Part shown: positions 45,017-54,470 of the stretch, piece by piece
How positions within the stretch are numbered: position 1 is the stretch's first letter
Layout of the letters: each line of letters opens with the position of its first letter
Assembly: GCA_017449215.1 (NCBI GenBank)
Contig: JAFSJY010000084.1
Span: 1 to 54,505 of the forward strand
Source of the DNA: Acholeplasmatales bacterium
Lineage (GTDB): Bacteria; Bacillota_I; Bacilli_A; Acholeplasmatales; Anaeroplasmataceae
Direction: 5' to 3'
DNA length: 54,505 bases
Notes under the pieces: model-generated
The model's input: the letters and a program-made list of their open reading frames with translations, nothing else
Told to the model about the DNA's origin: nothing
Databases searched by the model: none
Translations under genes and position numbers: made by a program

Positions 45017-45880
45017 ATGAAAATAAAAAAGATTACATTATTAACAACTGCCCTATTATTAGGTACTATGACATTGACTTCTTGTGGTGAAGCAAAGGTT
45101 AAGGATGCTGAAAAATTAGAATTTGCAGATTATACAACTGAAACAACATTAGATAAATATCAAGAAGCTCATACTAAATATAGCACTACTGTTGATTTAT
45201 CAAATACTGATGGATATGGTTTTACAACATATTACTATCAATCAACAGTTGTTGAAGGAGATACAACTACTACAACTGCACAAAGTGCTAAAGAATCATC
45301 AAAATATGATAAAGCAACTGGTGCTTTAAAAAGAGAATATAGCTATTATTCATTTGATAATTCAGAATCTGTACAAGAAGGTGAATTATCTTATTCTACA
45401 GTTGTTCAGAAGAATAACAATGGTATTGATATAGTTAATGAAGCTACAAAGACATATTCATCTAGCGAAGCTGCACTTGATTATTACCTAATGTCTTCTG
45501 CAAATGTTGCAAACTATGTAGATGCTTTAACAGGAAATGTTGATTCATCAGATACAACAAAGCAGGTTAAGTATTATGTTTATAATAATGTTTATACATT
45601 AAAGCTTACAATTAAGACTGAAGACGAGCGTACTGAAGGCACAATCAAATTAAAGGAAACAACTTCTACTGAAACTGTATTCCAATTTTATGCTTCAGAT
45701 TCAGAGGTATATGGTAAGTCAACTACTGATAAGGTTGTAGAATTAGAATATACTGATGGTGATAAAACTGGTAAAGTTAAGAAGACTGAAAAAACTATTA
45801 ACTCTACTTCATTAAAAATTGGAGCTCAATCACTATCCAAGATAGATTTATCAAATTATACAAAGGAAACAATTTATTAA
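45017..45880 (+). CDS. lipoprotein, unknown function (copy 2)
   Basis: 287 residues with a signal peptide ending in the lipobox LTSCGE. Same layout as the preceding gene, 19 bp after it, RBS GGTGGAGG. The two share short segments (YTTET/YKTEST near residue 40, DSEVYGKS/DSEYFIGY near 230, SKIDLSNYTK/IDLFDLTKYK at the end), so they probably arose by duplication and diverged far. Rich in Thr, Ser and Tyr. Role unknown; in low-GC organisms such families often face the host or bind ligands. Confidence 0.85.
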   Translation: MKIKKITLLTTALLLGTMTLTSCGEAKVKDAEKLEFADYTTETTLDKYQEAHTKYSTTVDLSNTDGYGFTTYYYQSTVVEGDTTTTTAQSAKESSKYDKATGALKREYSYYSFDNSESVQEGELSYSTVVQKNNNGIDIVNEATKTYSSSEAALDYYLMSSANVANYVDALTGNVDSSDTTKQVKYYVYNNVYTLKLTIKTEDERTEGTIKLKETTSTETVFQFYASDSEVYGKSTTDKVVELEYTDGDKTGKVKKTEKTINSTSLKIGAQSLSKIDLSNYTKETIY

Positions 45881-45886
45881 AAAATT

Positions 45887-45916
45887 AAGGACTAGTTCGA
45901 AACTAGTCCTTTTTAA
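45887..45916. terminator. bidirectional intrinsic terminator
   Basis: AAGGACTAGTT/AACTAGTCCTT with a CGA loop and T-runs on both sides; serves the lipoprotein pair and the - strand gene that ends inside it. Confidence 0.9.
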
Positions 45917-46208
45917 ATCCATGTATTTTACAATATCTCATACAGGCTTCTCTATTAGATATCTTTTCTAATCTTACATCAGTAAATTTCTTAAATTTAA
46001 TTGCAAGAATTATATCTAATATACCAGCAACTGCCATTATAGATCCTAATATGATTATAGCTAATGTTTGATTATAAATAGCTAAGAATATACCAAGTGC
46101 TATGATTATTACACCAAATATAGAAACTATAATAGATATTACAAGGCCAAGCTTCTTGGCCGTTTTTTTATATTTTAAGGCGTATTCTAATTCATCTTCC
46201 TTAGTCAT
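45903..46208 (-). CDS. small membrane protein, unknown
   Basis: 101 residues from ATG 46208 (GGTGG upstream; overlaps the end of the DUF368 gene by 8 bp). Charged N-terminus (TKEDELEYALKYKKTAKK), two hydrophobic helices (about 19-43 and 48-69), then a basic C-terminal part with two Cys. Translated with the PopT-like gene; no motif recognised. A larger frame up to 46220 has no RBS. Confidence 0.65.
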   Translation of the reverse strand: MTKEDELEYALKYKKTAKKLGLVISIIVSIFGVIIIALGIFLAIYNQTLAIIILGSIMAVAGILDIILAIKFKKFTDVRLEKISNREACMRYCKIHGFKKD

Positions 46209-47226
46209 TAGAACCACCACTCGAATTATTAATTTCTTCTAATAATTCTTGTCTCATTTTTTCTCTTTTTTCGTCAACTAATCTTTTAGTTTCAGCTTCT
46301 TCCTTTTCCTTATTATTAGAAAGCTGTACTAATAGCATACTACCAAATAAGCCTGTCAAGAAGAAAATAGCTGTGATTAATAATTCTGCCCACTTATAGA
46401 ATATTCTACCATTTAAATATGTTGAGGCAGATGAGAAATATTCACCAAGAGATGTGAAACCAATACATGAGATAAACTCATCTACTAATCCACCCTCATA
46501 AATAATTGCGAATATAGAGCCAATAACAAATCCAATAATAGCTGAATATGTTGCTATAGGGAATTTCTTTAATAAATAAGCAATAGCCTTAGCTGCGCTA
46601 AATATACCAATAATAACTCCAATTCCAACAGGTAATAATATTAGGAATGAACTACCAAATGAAGTAAATTTAATTAAACCTGAAATAGCTGTCATTATTG
46701 TTTCATAATATCCAAATAAATAAAACATCATCATACCTGATATTCCAGGTACTACCATTGCTATACTAGCTAGGAAGCCGCATACAACTAATAATAAATA
46801 ATCATAGAATTGTAGGCTACCACTTACTACCTCAGGAAAAGGAATATATAATAATCCAATTACTAATGCAAATGCTAATACCATAAATAAATAATGAATA
46901 GGCTTAGTTTGATTCTTTATTGGCTTAGTAATAGTTGGTAATGAGCCAACAATTAATCCAATAAATAATAATGAAATAGGAAGCTTAAAATACTTTAATC
47001 CCCATTCAAGCACCTTAGCACCTGCTAGTATTGCTATAACAACGCCAATACCAAACAATAACAAAAAGATAATTGATGCTTTAAATTTTTTAAATAAATT
47101 ATTAATTGAATCTAATAGCTTTTCGTATACACCAGTAACAATTGCCATTGTACCACCAGATACACCAGGTATTAGATTTGCTATACCAAATAGCATTCCT
47201 TTAAATATTAACGCAATATGTTTCAT
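46201..47226 (-). CDS. popT: DUF368 membrane protein, PopT-like undecaprenyl-phosphate transporter
   Basis: 341 residues from ATG 47226 (TGAGGAA upstream); the longer frame to 47280 overlaps radC. About nine hydrophobic helices. The DUF368 signatures occur as a repeat: IPGVSGGTMAI near residue 21 and VPGISGMMMFY about 150 residues later. The family was shown in other bacteria to recycle the lipid carrier undecaprenyl phosphate across the membrane for wall synthesis. Assignment to PopT rests on the family motif. Charged C-terminal tail ends SSGGSND. Confidence 0.88.
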   Translation of the reverse strand: MKHIALIFKGMLFGIANLIPGVSGGTMAIVTGVYEKLLDSINNLFKKFKASIIFLLLFGIGVVIAILAGAKVLEWGLKYFKLPISLLFIGLIVGSLPTITKPIKNQTKPIHYLFMVLAFALVIGLLYIPFPEVVSGSLQFYDYLLLVVCGFLASIAMVVPGISGMMMFYLFGYYETIMTAISGLIKFTSFGSSFLILLPVGIGVIIGIFSAAKAIAYLLKKFPIATYSAIIGFVIGSIFAIIYEGGLVDEFISCIGFTSLGEYFSSASTYLNGRIFYKWAELLITAIFFLTGLFGSMLLVQLSNNKEKEEAETKRLVDEKREKMRQELLEEINNSSGGSND

Positions 47227-47272
47227 ACAAAATTCCTCAAAATACAAAACAATTATATAATATTTATCAATA

Positions 47273-47935
47273 TTAAACAAGTTTTAAGCACCCAGAGTCA
47301 CTAAATGAATAATACATTCCTCTTGAAATTATTAAATGATCAAATAAATGAACATTTATATCATTACATATATTTAATAAATCTATGGTAGATTTAATAT
47401 CATTATCGCTTGGATATAATGATCCCTTAGGATGATTATGAACTAAAAATATTCCATAAGCATCTATATTTAATGAATTCTTTATAATATCCTTTATAGG
47501 CATTCTAATCATATCCTTAGATTTATCACTATATTTATCCTTTCTTATTACAGTTAGCTTATGATCTACATAAATAACTGTTAATATTTCATAATCGATT
47601 AAATAATAATCAGGATAAATATATTTAAATAGGCTTTCGGCATCATCAAGTTTAAGCTCTGTTACCTCATCACTAATTATTCTTCTTGTTACCTCGAAGC
47701 AAGCTAATAGCTTTGATGCCTTAGCGGCCTTTATTCCCTTAATTTTAATTATGTCATTATAATCCATATTAAATAGCTTTCTAAATCCATATTCCTTTAA
47801 TAATCTTTTGCTTAAATCAAATACAGATTCATCCTTAGTACCAGTATCTAATAATAATGCTAATAATTCATAATCCTCTAATGACTTTATACCATTTTTA
47901 ATCATTTTTTCTCTTGGTAATAATTCATCTTCCAT
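47273..47935 (-). CDS. radC: RadC-family JAB/MPN protein
   Basis: 220 residues. N-terminal helix-hairpin-helix (about 35-75, KIKGIKAAKASKLLA), then the RadC domain with the JAMM-type metal motif VHNHPKGSLYPSDND. FDHLIISRGMYYSFSDSG is the end signature. The cellular role of RadC is unclear (once linked to repair). Next to folC in an - strand cluster. Confidence 0.95.
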   Translation of the reverse strand: MEDELLPREKMIKNGIKSLEDYELLALLLDTGTKDESVFDLSKRLLKEYGFRKLFNMDYNDIIKIKGIKAAKASKLLACFEVTRRIISDEVTELKLDDAESLFKYIYPDYYLIDYEILTVIYVDHKLTVIRKDKYSDKSKDMIRMPIKDIIKNSLNIDAYGIFLVHNHPKGSLYPSDNDIKSTIDLLNICNDINVHLFDHLIISRGMYYSFSDSGCLKLV

Positions 47936-47999
47936 ACAATCACCCTTTATTTATGATACATCATATTTTTTTGAGAAAATAGATTTTTGAGTTTGAAAA

Positions 48000-48023
48000 A
48001 AATAGCCTAAAAAGGCTATTTCT
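48000..48023 (-). terminator. intrinsic terminator of folC
   Basis: On -: AATAGCC/GGCTATT, then TTTTTTT; overlaps the folC end. Confidence 0.9.
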
Positions 48024-49263
48024 TAAAGTAATATTCTCTTATTTGTGATACAAAATGTAGGGAACCTGTAATTAATAGGATATCATTTTTATCCAATTTA
48101 GAAATTGCAGTATCTAAGCAATTTTTAAAATCATTATTAATCTCATATTCCTTATTTGTATATTCCTCAAAATGAATATCTTCTATTTGTCTTAAATCAA
48201 TTATTTTAGTGAAATAAAAGTAATCTGTAATCTCTTCTAATTTCTTTATCATCTTAGGATATTCCTTATCCTGTAATGCAGAAAAGATTGTTTTTACCCT
48301 TCTATTTCCCTTTAAATTAGCAATTGTATTTGTTATAGCATTTATAGCATGGATATTATGAGCACCATCTAATAATATTAATGGATTTTGATTTAATACT
48401 TCCATTCTTCCTGGCCATTTAATATTTTCTAATGCAAAATCAATTAATGTTTTTGGATAATCCTTATCAAAATATTTAATTGCCTCGATTGCTAGGCTTG
48501 CATTAAATGCTTGATATTCTCCTAATAGACTTGATGCATATTTTTCATTTTTATATTCAAAATATGTTTTATCACTAACATTAATATTTTTAACATCATT
48601 AACAAATATCATATTAACATTATTGTTTTTAGCATATTCCTTAAAATAATCCTTTAATGAATCATCTACTGTTGTAATACATGTCATATTAGGCTTTGCT
48701 ATACCAAGCTTATGATTAGCAATGCTTTCTAATGTATTACCTAATTGTTGCATATGATCAAAGCCTATATTTGTAATTAATGCTAAATCATAATCTAAGA
48801 AATTAGTTGAATCTAAAAGTCCACCTAAGCCACATTCAATAATTGCTATATCGATATTTCTATCACTAAACCACATTAATGCCATTAATAATGTTAATTC
48901 AAAGAATGGCAAATGATCATTATATTCCTCTTCATATTTTTTATTAAAATCATAAAGAATATTCATATAATGCATTATTTCTGAATCAGAAATATATCTA
49001 TCATTTATTTGAATTCTTTCATTAAATGATATTACAAATGGGGAAACAAACATGCCAACATGTAAGTTTTTTAAAGAAAGCATATTCTTAATATATTGGC
49101 ATGTTGAACCTTTTCCATTAGTTCCCGCAACATGTATCTTTTTATAAGGTGCTTTAATATTTAATAATCTAGCACATCTAGATATTCTATCTAAATTCTC
49201 TCTAGGTGCTGTTTTCTTTTGATTATATAAATAATTATATACCTCATCTATTGTGTTAAACAA
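48016..49263 (-). CDS. folC: folylpolyglutamate synthase / dihydrofolate synthase
   Basis: Adds glutamate to folates so that cells keep them. 415 residues from a TTG start with AGAGGTGTG upstream. Mur-ligase-like ATP site HVAGTNGKGSTC (about 43-54), SPFVISFNERIQIN, IIECGLGGLLDSTN, and a substrate loop with PGRMEVLNQNPLILLDGAHN. Operon with valS (17-bp gap). Functionally joined with ThyA and DHFR in folate metabolism. Confidence 0.95.
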   Translation of the reverse strand: MFNTIDEVYNYLYNQKKTAPRENLDRISRCARLLNIKAPYKKIHVAGTNGKGSTCQYIKNMLSLKNLHVGMFVSPFVISFNERIQINDRYISDSEIMHYMNILYDFNKKYEEEYNDHLPFFELTLLMALMWFSDRNIDIAIIECGLGGLLDSTNFLDYDLALITNIGFDHMQQLGNTLESIANHKLGIAKPNMTCITTVDDSLKDYFKEYAKNNNVNMIFVNDVKNINVSDKTYFEYKNEKYASSLLGEYQAFNASLAIEAIKYFDKDYPKTLIDFALENIKWPGRMEVLNQNPLILLDGAHNIHAINAITNTIANLKGNRRVKTIFSALQDKEYPKMIKKLEEITDYFYFTKIIDLRQIEDIHFEEYTNKEYEINNDFKNCLDTAISKLDKNDILLITGSLHFVSQIREYYFKK

Positions 49264-49279
49264 TTTAACACACCTCTTT

Positions 49280-51892
49280 CTAGCATAATTCCTTTAATGC
49301 CTTTAAAACATCCTCATATTGAGCCTTATATTCAGCCTGCTTTGCCTTTTCAGCGTCAACCTTAGCCTGTGGAGCCTTATTGATAAATGATGGATTATTA
49401 AGCATTTTTTCTGATCTTTCTAGCTCGGCCTCAAGCTTAGCCTTAGTTTGATTTAATTTCTTAATAACCTCTTCCTTATCTACTAAATCATCCTCTGGAA
49501 TATATAAATTAGCCATAGATAATACTATAACTACATATCCCTTAGGATTTACTTCATTTAAAGTAAACTCTAATGACTTTGGATTAGTAAACTTAGTTAA
49601 ATAATTCTTTGTGTTATTTAATACATCTAATGTATCCTTATCCTTAGCGTAAATTAGGATTGAAATAGGATCCTTAGGTGCCTTATTAGCCTTAGCTCTT
49701 TCATTTCTTACGGCAGTGATGATTTCACATACATCATCAATTGCAGTTAAGGCATTTTCATTATTGAATAATGGATTTACCTTTGGCCACGCAGAAATTG
49801 TAATTGATTTTTCAGTATGAGGTAATACCTGATAAATCTCTTCTGTAATGAATGGTACAAATGGGTGTAGCATCTTTACAATTGAAGTTAATACATATAC
49901 TAATACATTCTTTGTATTTGTGATATTTTCAGCGTCATTAGATTGCATATCAACCTTAGAGATTTCAACATACCAAGAAGCAAAATCATCCCATACAAAT
50001 GAATATAATGTCTTAGCAGCTTCACCAAATTCATACTTATCCATATTGTAATCTACGTTTTCGATTACCTTATTTAATTTAGCTAAGATCCACTTAGATG
50101 CTAGATTCAATGTATCATATTTAATTTCTGATACCTTAAAATCATCACCTAAATTCATCATTACATATCTTGAAATATTCCAAATCTTATTTAAATAATT
50201 CCAAGAAGATTCAATCTTTTCCTCATCAAATCTTAAGTCTAAGCCTGGTGCGGAATTTGTTGTTAAGAAATATCTTAATGAGTCTGTACCATATTTAGCA
50301 ATTACATCAAATGGGTCAACACCATTACCTAATGACTTAGACATCTTTCTTCCTTGCTTATCTCTAATTAAGCCATGGATCAAAATATCCTTAAATGGTG
50401 CCTTACCAGTAAATTCAACACCCTGGAATAGCATTCTAGATACCCAGAAGAAAATAATATCATAACCAGTTACTAATACTGAAGTTGGATAATATCTCTT
50501 AAATAAATCTGTATTTTCTGGCCAACCTAGTGTTGAGAAAGGCCATAAGGCACTTGAGAACCATGTATCTAATACATCCTCATCCTGAACCCAGCCATCT
50601 CCTGGACATTCAACCTGAACCTTAACCTCATCATTCTTATACCATGCTGGAATTCTATGACCCCACCATAATTGTCTAGATACACACCAGTCTTGAATAG
50701 TTTCTGGATCTAACCAATGCTCAAGCGTCTGCTCAAATCTTTCTGGAACGAATCTATATTCATCGTTTTCTAATACCTGCTTAGCAAGTACATCCATCTT
50801 AACGAACCATTGCTTAGAAAGTCTTGGCTCAACTACTACACCAGTTCTTTCACTATGACCAACTGAGTGCATAATTGGCTCTTTTTTAACGAATAAGCCT
50901 GATGCTGTTAAATCCTTAATGATATTTTCACGGCATTCAAATCTATCCTGACCTTGGTACTTACCAGCCATTTCATTCATTGTACCATCATCATTCATAC
51001 AAAGTGGCATAGCTAAATTATGACGTTTACCAACCTCAAAGTCGTTAGGGTCATGAGCAGGTGTTACCTTAACACATCCTGTACCAAATTCGATATCTAC
51101 ATATTCATCTGCGATAACTGGAATCTTAACATCAGTACCTGGAATATATACCATCTTACCAATGATATTTGTATATCTTTCATCCTTAGGATTTACCATG
51201 ATTGCTTGGTCAGCAAACATAGTTTCAGGTCTAGTTGTGGCGATAGTTACACCATCCTTACCATTTCCATCAACGAATGGATATACGAAATGATAGAATG
51301 CACCCTCAACATCCTTATGCTCTACTTCGATATTAGATAAAGCTGTTCTTGCTTGACAATCCCAGTTAATAATTCTTTCACCTTGGTATAATAAGCCTTT
51401 ATTATATAAAGTAATAAATACATGATTAACAGCCTTATTTAAGCCCTCATCTAATGTAAATCTTTCCTTAGTATAATCTAATGATAAGCCTAAAGCTGCC
51501 CATTGTGCACGAATGAAAGTAGCATATTCCTTCTTCCACTTCCATGCCTCCTCTAGGAATTTCTCTCTACCTAAATCATATCTAGATAAGCCTTGTTCCT
51601 TTAGCTTAGCATCAACCTTTGCTTGAGTTGCAATACCTGCATGGTCCATACCAGGAAGCCATAATGCATCATAGCCTTGCATTCTCTTTCTTCTAATAAT
51701 AATGTCCTGTAATGTTGTATCCCAAGAATGTCCTAAATGTAGCTTACCAGTTACATTTGGTGGTGGGATAACAATTGTAAATGGCTCCTTAGATAAATCT
51801 CCTGCCTCGAAGAATCCACCCTTTAGCCAGAAATCATATTTACCTTCTTCAACCTCTTTAAAATCATATTTAGGCTTTAATTCCTTACTCAT
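49280..51892 (-). CDS. valS: valyl-tRNA synthetase
   Basis: Class I synthetase charging tRNA-Val. 870 residues. PPPNVTGKLHLGHS (about 44-57) holds the HIGH motif; GRKMSKSLGN has KMSKS. TTRPETMF marks the editing domain. A C-terminal coiled coil (about 800-870, Lys/Glu-rich) is the tRNA-binding arm of ValRS. Its ATG overlaps the preceding acetyltransferase stop by 4 bp (ATGA), so the T-box leader regulates both genes. Confidence 0.97.
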   Translation of the reverse strand: MSKELKPKYDFKEVEEGKYDFWLKGGFFEAGDLSKEPFTIVIPPPNVTGKLHLGHSWDTTLQDIIIRRKRMQGYDALWLPGMDHAGIATQAKVDAKLKEQGLSRYDLGREKFLEEAWKWKKEYATFIRAQWAALGLSLDYTKERFTLDEGLNKAVNHVFITLYNKGLLYQGERIINWDCQARTALSNIEVEHKDVEGAFYHFVYPFVDGNGKDGVTIATTRPETMFADQAIMVNPKDERYTNIIGKMVYIPGTDVKIPVIADEYVDIEFGTGCVKVTPAHDPNDFEVGKRHNLAMPLCMNDDGTMNEMAGKYQGQDRFECRENIIKDLTASGLFVKKEPIMHSVGHSERTGVVVEPRLSKQWFVKMDVLAKQVLENDEYRFVPERFEQTLEHWLDPETIQDWCVSRQLWWGHRIPAWYKNDEVKVQVECPGDGWVQDEDVLDTWFSSALWPFSTLGWPENTDLFKRYYPTSVLVTGYDIIFFWVSRMLFQGVEFTGKAPFKDILIHGLIRDKQGRKMSKSLGNGVDPFDVIAKYGTDSLRYFLTTNSAPGLDLRFDEEKIESSWNYLNKIWNISRYVMMNLGDDFKVSEIKYDTLNLASKWILAKLNKVIENVDYNMDKYEFGEAAKTLYSFVWDDFASWYVEISKVDMQSNDAENITNTKNVLVYVLTSIVKMLHPFVPFITEEIYQVLPHTEKSITISAWPKVNPLFNNENALTAIDDVCEIITAVRNERAKANKAPKDPISILIYAKDKDTLDVLNNTKNYLTKFTNPKSLEFTLNEVNPKGYVVIVLSMANLYIPEDDLVDKEEVIKKLNQTKAKLEAELERSEKMLNNPSFINKAPQAKVDAEKAKQAEYKAQYEDVLKALKELC

Positions 51893-52428
51893 TCTAATCT
51901 CTTCCTTTCATACTCACTTTTTGTCATACTGTAAAAATCAGCATCTATTAATCTTCCATCATATAGAACCTTAAATTTACATAATCTACCATCATAATTA
52001 AATCCAGCCTTTTCGATGACTCGCTTAGATGCATAATTATCTGAATGATGTCCTACCTCTAGTACATCACAGTCGGTATAATTAAATACATAATCGATAA
52101 CTAATTTTATAGCCTCGCTCATATATCCATTTCCCCAATATTTTGAATTCAAAGAAAATCCTAATTGCTTCACTCGTTTATATTTTCTTAATCCATTATT
52201 GTAAACAGATATACTACCTATTAATTTTTTCTCCTTAATTAAGACTATACCAAATGTTTCCTTAGAAATAATATGACCACTTAAGACTCGTCTTGCAATT
52301 TCCATATTAGGAACTGGCTTCCAACCTGCCATTGGTCCAACATTTGGATCACTTGCATATTCATAAAAGTCATCAATATCATTAAATGTATAATCTCTTA
52401 TTAATATTCTTTCTCCCTTTAATTTCAT
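51889..52428 (-). CDS. GNAT N-acetyltransferase (RimJ/RimL-like)
   Basis: 179 residues. RimJ/L features: LKGERILIRDYTFNDIDDFYEYASDPNVGPMAGWKP, IGSISVYNN, LGFSLNSKYWGNGYMSEAIKLVIDYVF (acetyl-CoA loop) and ASKRVIEKAGFNYDG. The family acetylates N-termini of ribosomal proteins or small amines; which one cannot be told. GAGGA for the ATG lies in the 3' arm of the T-box terminator (52437 region), so forming that hairpin would also hide the RBS. First gene of the T-box operon with valS. Confidence 0.9.
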   Translation of the reverse strand: MKLKGERILIRDYTFNDIDDFYEYASDPNVGPMAGWKPVPNMEIARRVLSGHIISKETFGIVLIKEKKLIGSISVYNNGLRKYKRVKQLGFSLNSKYWGNGYMSEAIKLVIDYVFNYTDCDVLEVGHHSDNYASKRVIEKAGFNYDGRLCKFKVLYDGRLIDADFYSMTKSEYERKRLE

Positions 52429-52432
52429 AAAA

Positions 52433-52663
52433 AAAGTCCTCAGAAATAGTTTACTATCTCTAAGGACGAATTATCGCGGTACCACCTTAGTTCTATATCT
52501 ATTGATATAGCACTTAATTATCTCTTAACGCGAGTAACGTACGGTTCTACTATTATTTCTTCCGTAGGCTCCAAAGCTACCTTCCATAAAGCTCATTAGA
52601 TATTTTCACCAACCATATCCTCTCTTAAATGAGTATTTTATGTACTCCTCTTTTTCACAGCAC
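52433..52663 (-). promoter_or_regulatory. T-box riboswitch of the valine operon
   Basis: On -: the T-box core CTAAGGTGGTACCGCG (52490-52475), TTCGTCCTTA after it, and a terminator stem TCCTTAGAGATAGT/ACTATTTCTGAGGA (about 52466-52438) followed by seven T. The Stem I region carries GGTTGGTGAAAA and GGAAGGTAGC. A GUA specifier in GGAAGGTAGC is plausible for valine but not proved. Valine specificity is inferred from valS downstream. Confidence 0.92.
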
Positions 52664-52669
52664 AAAAAT

Positions 52670-52698
52670 ATTTTAATAAATATTTACATTAAAGTCAA
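52670..52698 (-). promoter_or_regulatory. promoter of the valine T-box
   Basis: On -: TTGACT (52698-52693), 17-bp spacer, TAAAAT (52675-52670). Confidence 0.65.
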
Positions 52699-52746
52699 TT
52701 TAATTTAATTCTTTTGAACCTTTTTATATACATTTTAAATGTAATT

Positions 52747-52777
52747 TACGAAAGAAAGGAACTAATTGCATAGTTCC
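52747..52777 (-). terminator. intrinsic terminator of the flotillin gene
   Basis: On -: GGAACTA/TAGTTCC, then TTTCTTTC. Confidence 0.75.
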
Positions 52778-52788
52778 CTTCCATTTTA

Positions 52789-54312
52789 TTATCCTTCAAT
52801 CTTTGTTTTGTTATCGCAAGACTTATTAGTTGCAAGCTTTCCACCTAAAAAGCCAGCTAGTAAAGACTTGATATCTAAGCCAGTTGCTTGCTCAAGACCC
52901 TTCATAATTTGAGAGCCATTTCTTGTAATTTCTTCATTTAATTTTGCAGTGTTACCTTCACCATACATTGTGATAGAATCTATTTGACCCATTGCAGCTG
53001 CCATTGGCTCAGAATATGCCTTAATCATTTCTGGTAAAACATTAGAATCTAATATTAATTGTAATGTTGCAGCTTCACCATATTGCTTCATGGCCTCTGC
53101 CTTAGCTAGGATTGCATCAGCTTCAGCCTTACCCTTTGCTTCAATACCAGCAGCCTCAGCAAGTGCTGCTTCCTTTTTAGCTTCTGCTTCAATTTTTAAC
53201 GCCTCTGCAGCTTTTTCCTTAGCTACCTTATCAGCTTCTGCTCTAATCTTTTGCATTTCAGCCTCTTGCTCTAATTCATATTTTCTTGCTTCTGCTGCCT
53301 TTTGACGAGTGAATAAATCAGCCTGTGCTTTTTGCTCTGCAGCATATTTTTCAGCTTCAGCTTGCTTATTGATTTGAGCTTGAAGCTTTCTTTCTTGTAG
53401 TTCAACTTCCTTTTGACCTAACTCAACTTCTCTTTCTCTTTTAGCGATATCTGCATTAATTTGTGCAATATTAATTTCTTGCTGCTTCTTTTGCTCTTCA
53501 ATTGAATATGCAGCATCAGCTGTTGCCTTTGCAGTATCTGTTTTTTGCTTTAAAGAAGATTCCTTTAAAGATAATTCAGTATTTTGCTCAATAATCTTTT
53601 GATTAGCTTCAACTCTTGAACGGTTTGCAGCTTCCTCAGCTAAAGACTTTGCAATAGTAACATCTCTATCAGCATTTGCCTTTGCAATAGCTGCATCCTT
53701 TGAAATTTGAGAAATATTATCAATACCTAAATTTTCAATCACATGATTGTCATCTGCGAATGATTGAATATTGAAATTAACAACCTCAATACCCATCTTT
53801 GCCATATCAGGAACTACATTTTCCTTTACAGATTGTGCAACACCCTGACGATCTTGAACTAATCTTTTGATATCAACTGTACCAATGATTTCTCTCATAT
53901 TTCCTTGTAATACCTGTTGTACCTGAGCAATTAAATCACTTTCATTCATATTAAGAATTGCTTCTGCAGCTAAATTTAATAATTTTGGATCAGAAGAAAT
54001 CTTCAAGTTTGCAACACCATCAACTCTTATGTTAATAAAATTAGAAGTTGGAATTGCTTCATCTGTCTTAATATCAACCTGGAACACTCTTAAAGAAAGC
54101 TTATCTAATCTTTGAAAGAATGGTACTCTAAATCCAGCCTTACCAATTAAAATCTTTCTTTTTCCAAAACCAGAAATAATAATTGCTGTATCTGGTGCTG
54201 CCTTTACATATCCTGTAGCGAATAAAGCCACTAATAACGCCAATGCAACTACTCCAAAAATAATCCAAAAATGCATCATTGTGAAACCACTTAAAATAAC
54301 TAATTCCTTCAT
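52789..54312 (-). CDS. floT: flotillin-like membrane-domain organiser (SPFH)
   Basis: 507 residues. One N-terminal membrane helix (about 15-38), an SPFH domain (AAPDTAIIISGFGKRKILIGKAGFRVPFFQRLDKLSLR, about 38-220), and a long Glu/Ala/Lys heptad coiled coil (about 225-425), as in FloT/YuaG. The C-terminus is a Met/Gly-rich part. Flotillins organise functional membrane microdomains and modulate fluidity. AGGAGG RBS. Single gene between terminators; the usual NfeD-type partner is not seen next to it. Confidence 0.93.
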   Translation of the reverse strand: MKELVILSGFTMMHFWIIFGVVALALLVALFATGYVKAAPDTAIIISGFGKRKILIGKAGFRVPFFQRLDKLSLRVFQVDIKTDEAIPTSNFINIRVDGVANLKISSDPKLLNLAAEAILNMNESDLIAQVQQVLQGNMREIIGTVDIKRLVQDRQGVAQSVKENVVPDMAKMGIEVVNFNIQSFADDNHVIENLGIDNISQISKDAAIAKANADRDVTIAKSLAEEAANRSRVEANQKIIEQNTELSLKESSLKQKTDTAKATADAAYSIEEQKKQQEINIAQINADIAKREREVELGQKEVELQERKLQAQINKQAEAEKYAAEQKAQADLFTRQKAAEARKYELEQEAEMQKIRAEADKVAKEKAAEALKIEAEAKKEAALAEAAGIEAKGKAEADAILAKAEAMKQYGEAATLQLILDSNVLPEMIKAYSEPMAAAMGQIDSITMYGEGNTAKLNEEITRNGSQIMKGLEQATGLDIKSLLAGFLGGKLATNKSCDNKTKIEG

Positions 54313-54367
54313 CTTTTTTCCTCCTATAAATAGTTATTTAAAATGATTAATCCGGGTGAAAAATCAA

Positions 54368-54425
54368 AAAAAGGGGCTGTGAAAAAACCTAACTTTTAAA
54401 AAGTAGGCTTTCACAGCCTTTTTCT
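54368..54425. terminator. long hairpin, terminator on either strand
   Basis: GGCTGTGAAA and TTTCACAGCC are arms; inner parts also pair (CCTAACTTTT with AAAAGTAGG). T-runs on both sides. Confidence 0.75.
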
Positions 54426-54437
54426 ATGCTTAAAAAA

Positions 54438-54470
54438 ACAAAAAAACGCTCGGGGAATCGAACCCGGAGC
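54438..54470 (-). terminator. terminator-like hairpin with a T-arm-like loop
   Basis: On -: GCTCCGGG-TTCGATT-CCCCGAGC, one C-C mismatch, then G and a T-run. The loop equals that of a tRNA T-arm, but no acceptor or anticodon arms fit. The upstream transcript lies beyond the window. Confidence 0.5.
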
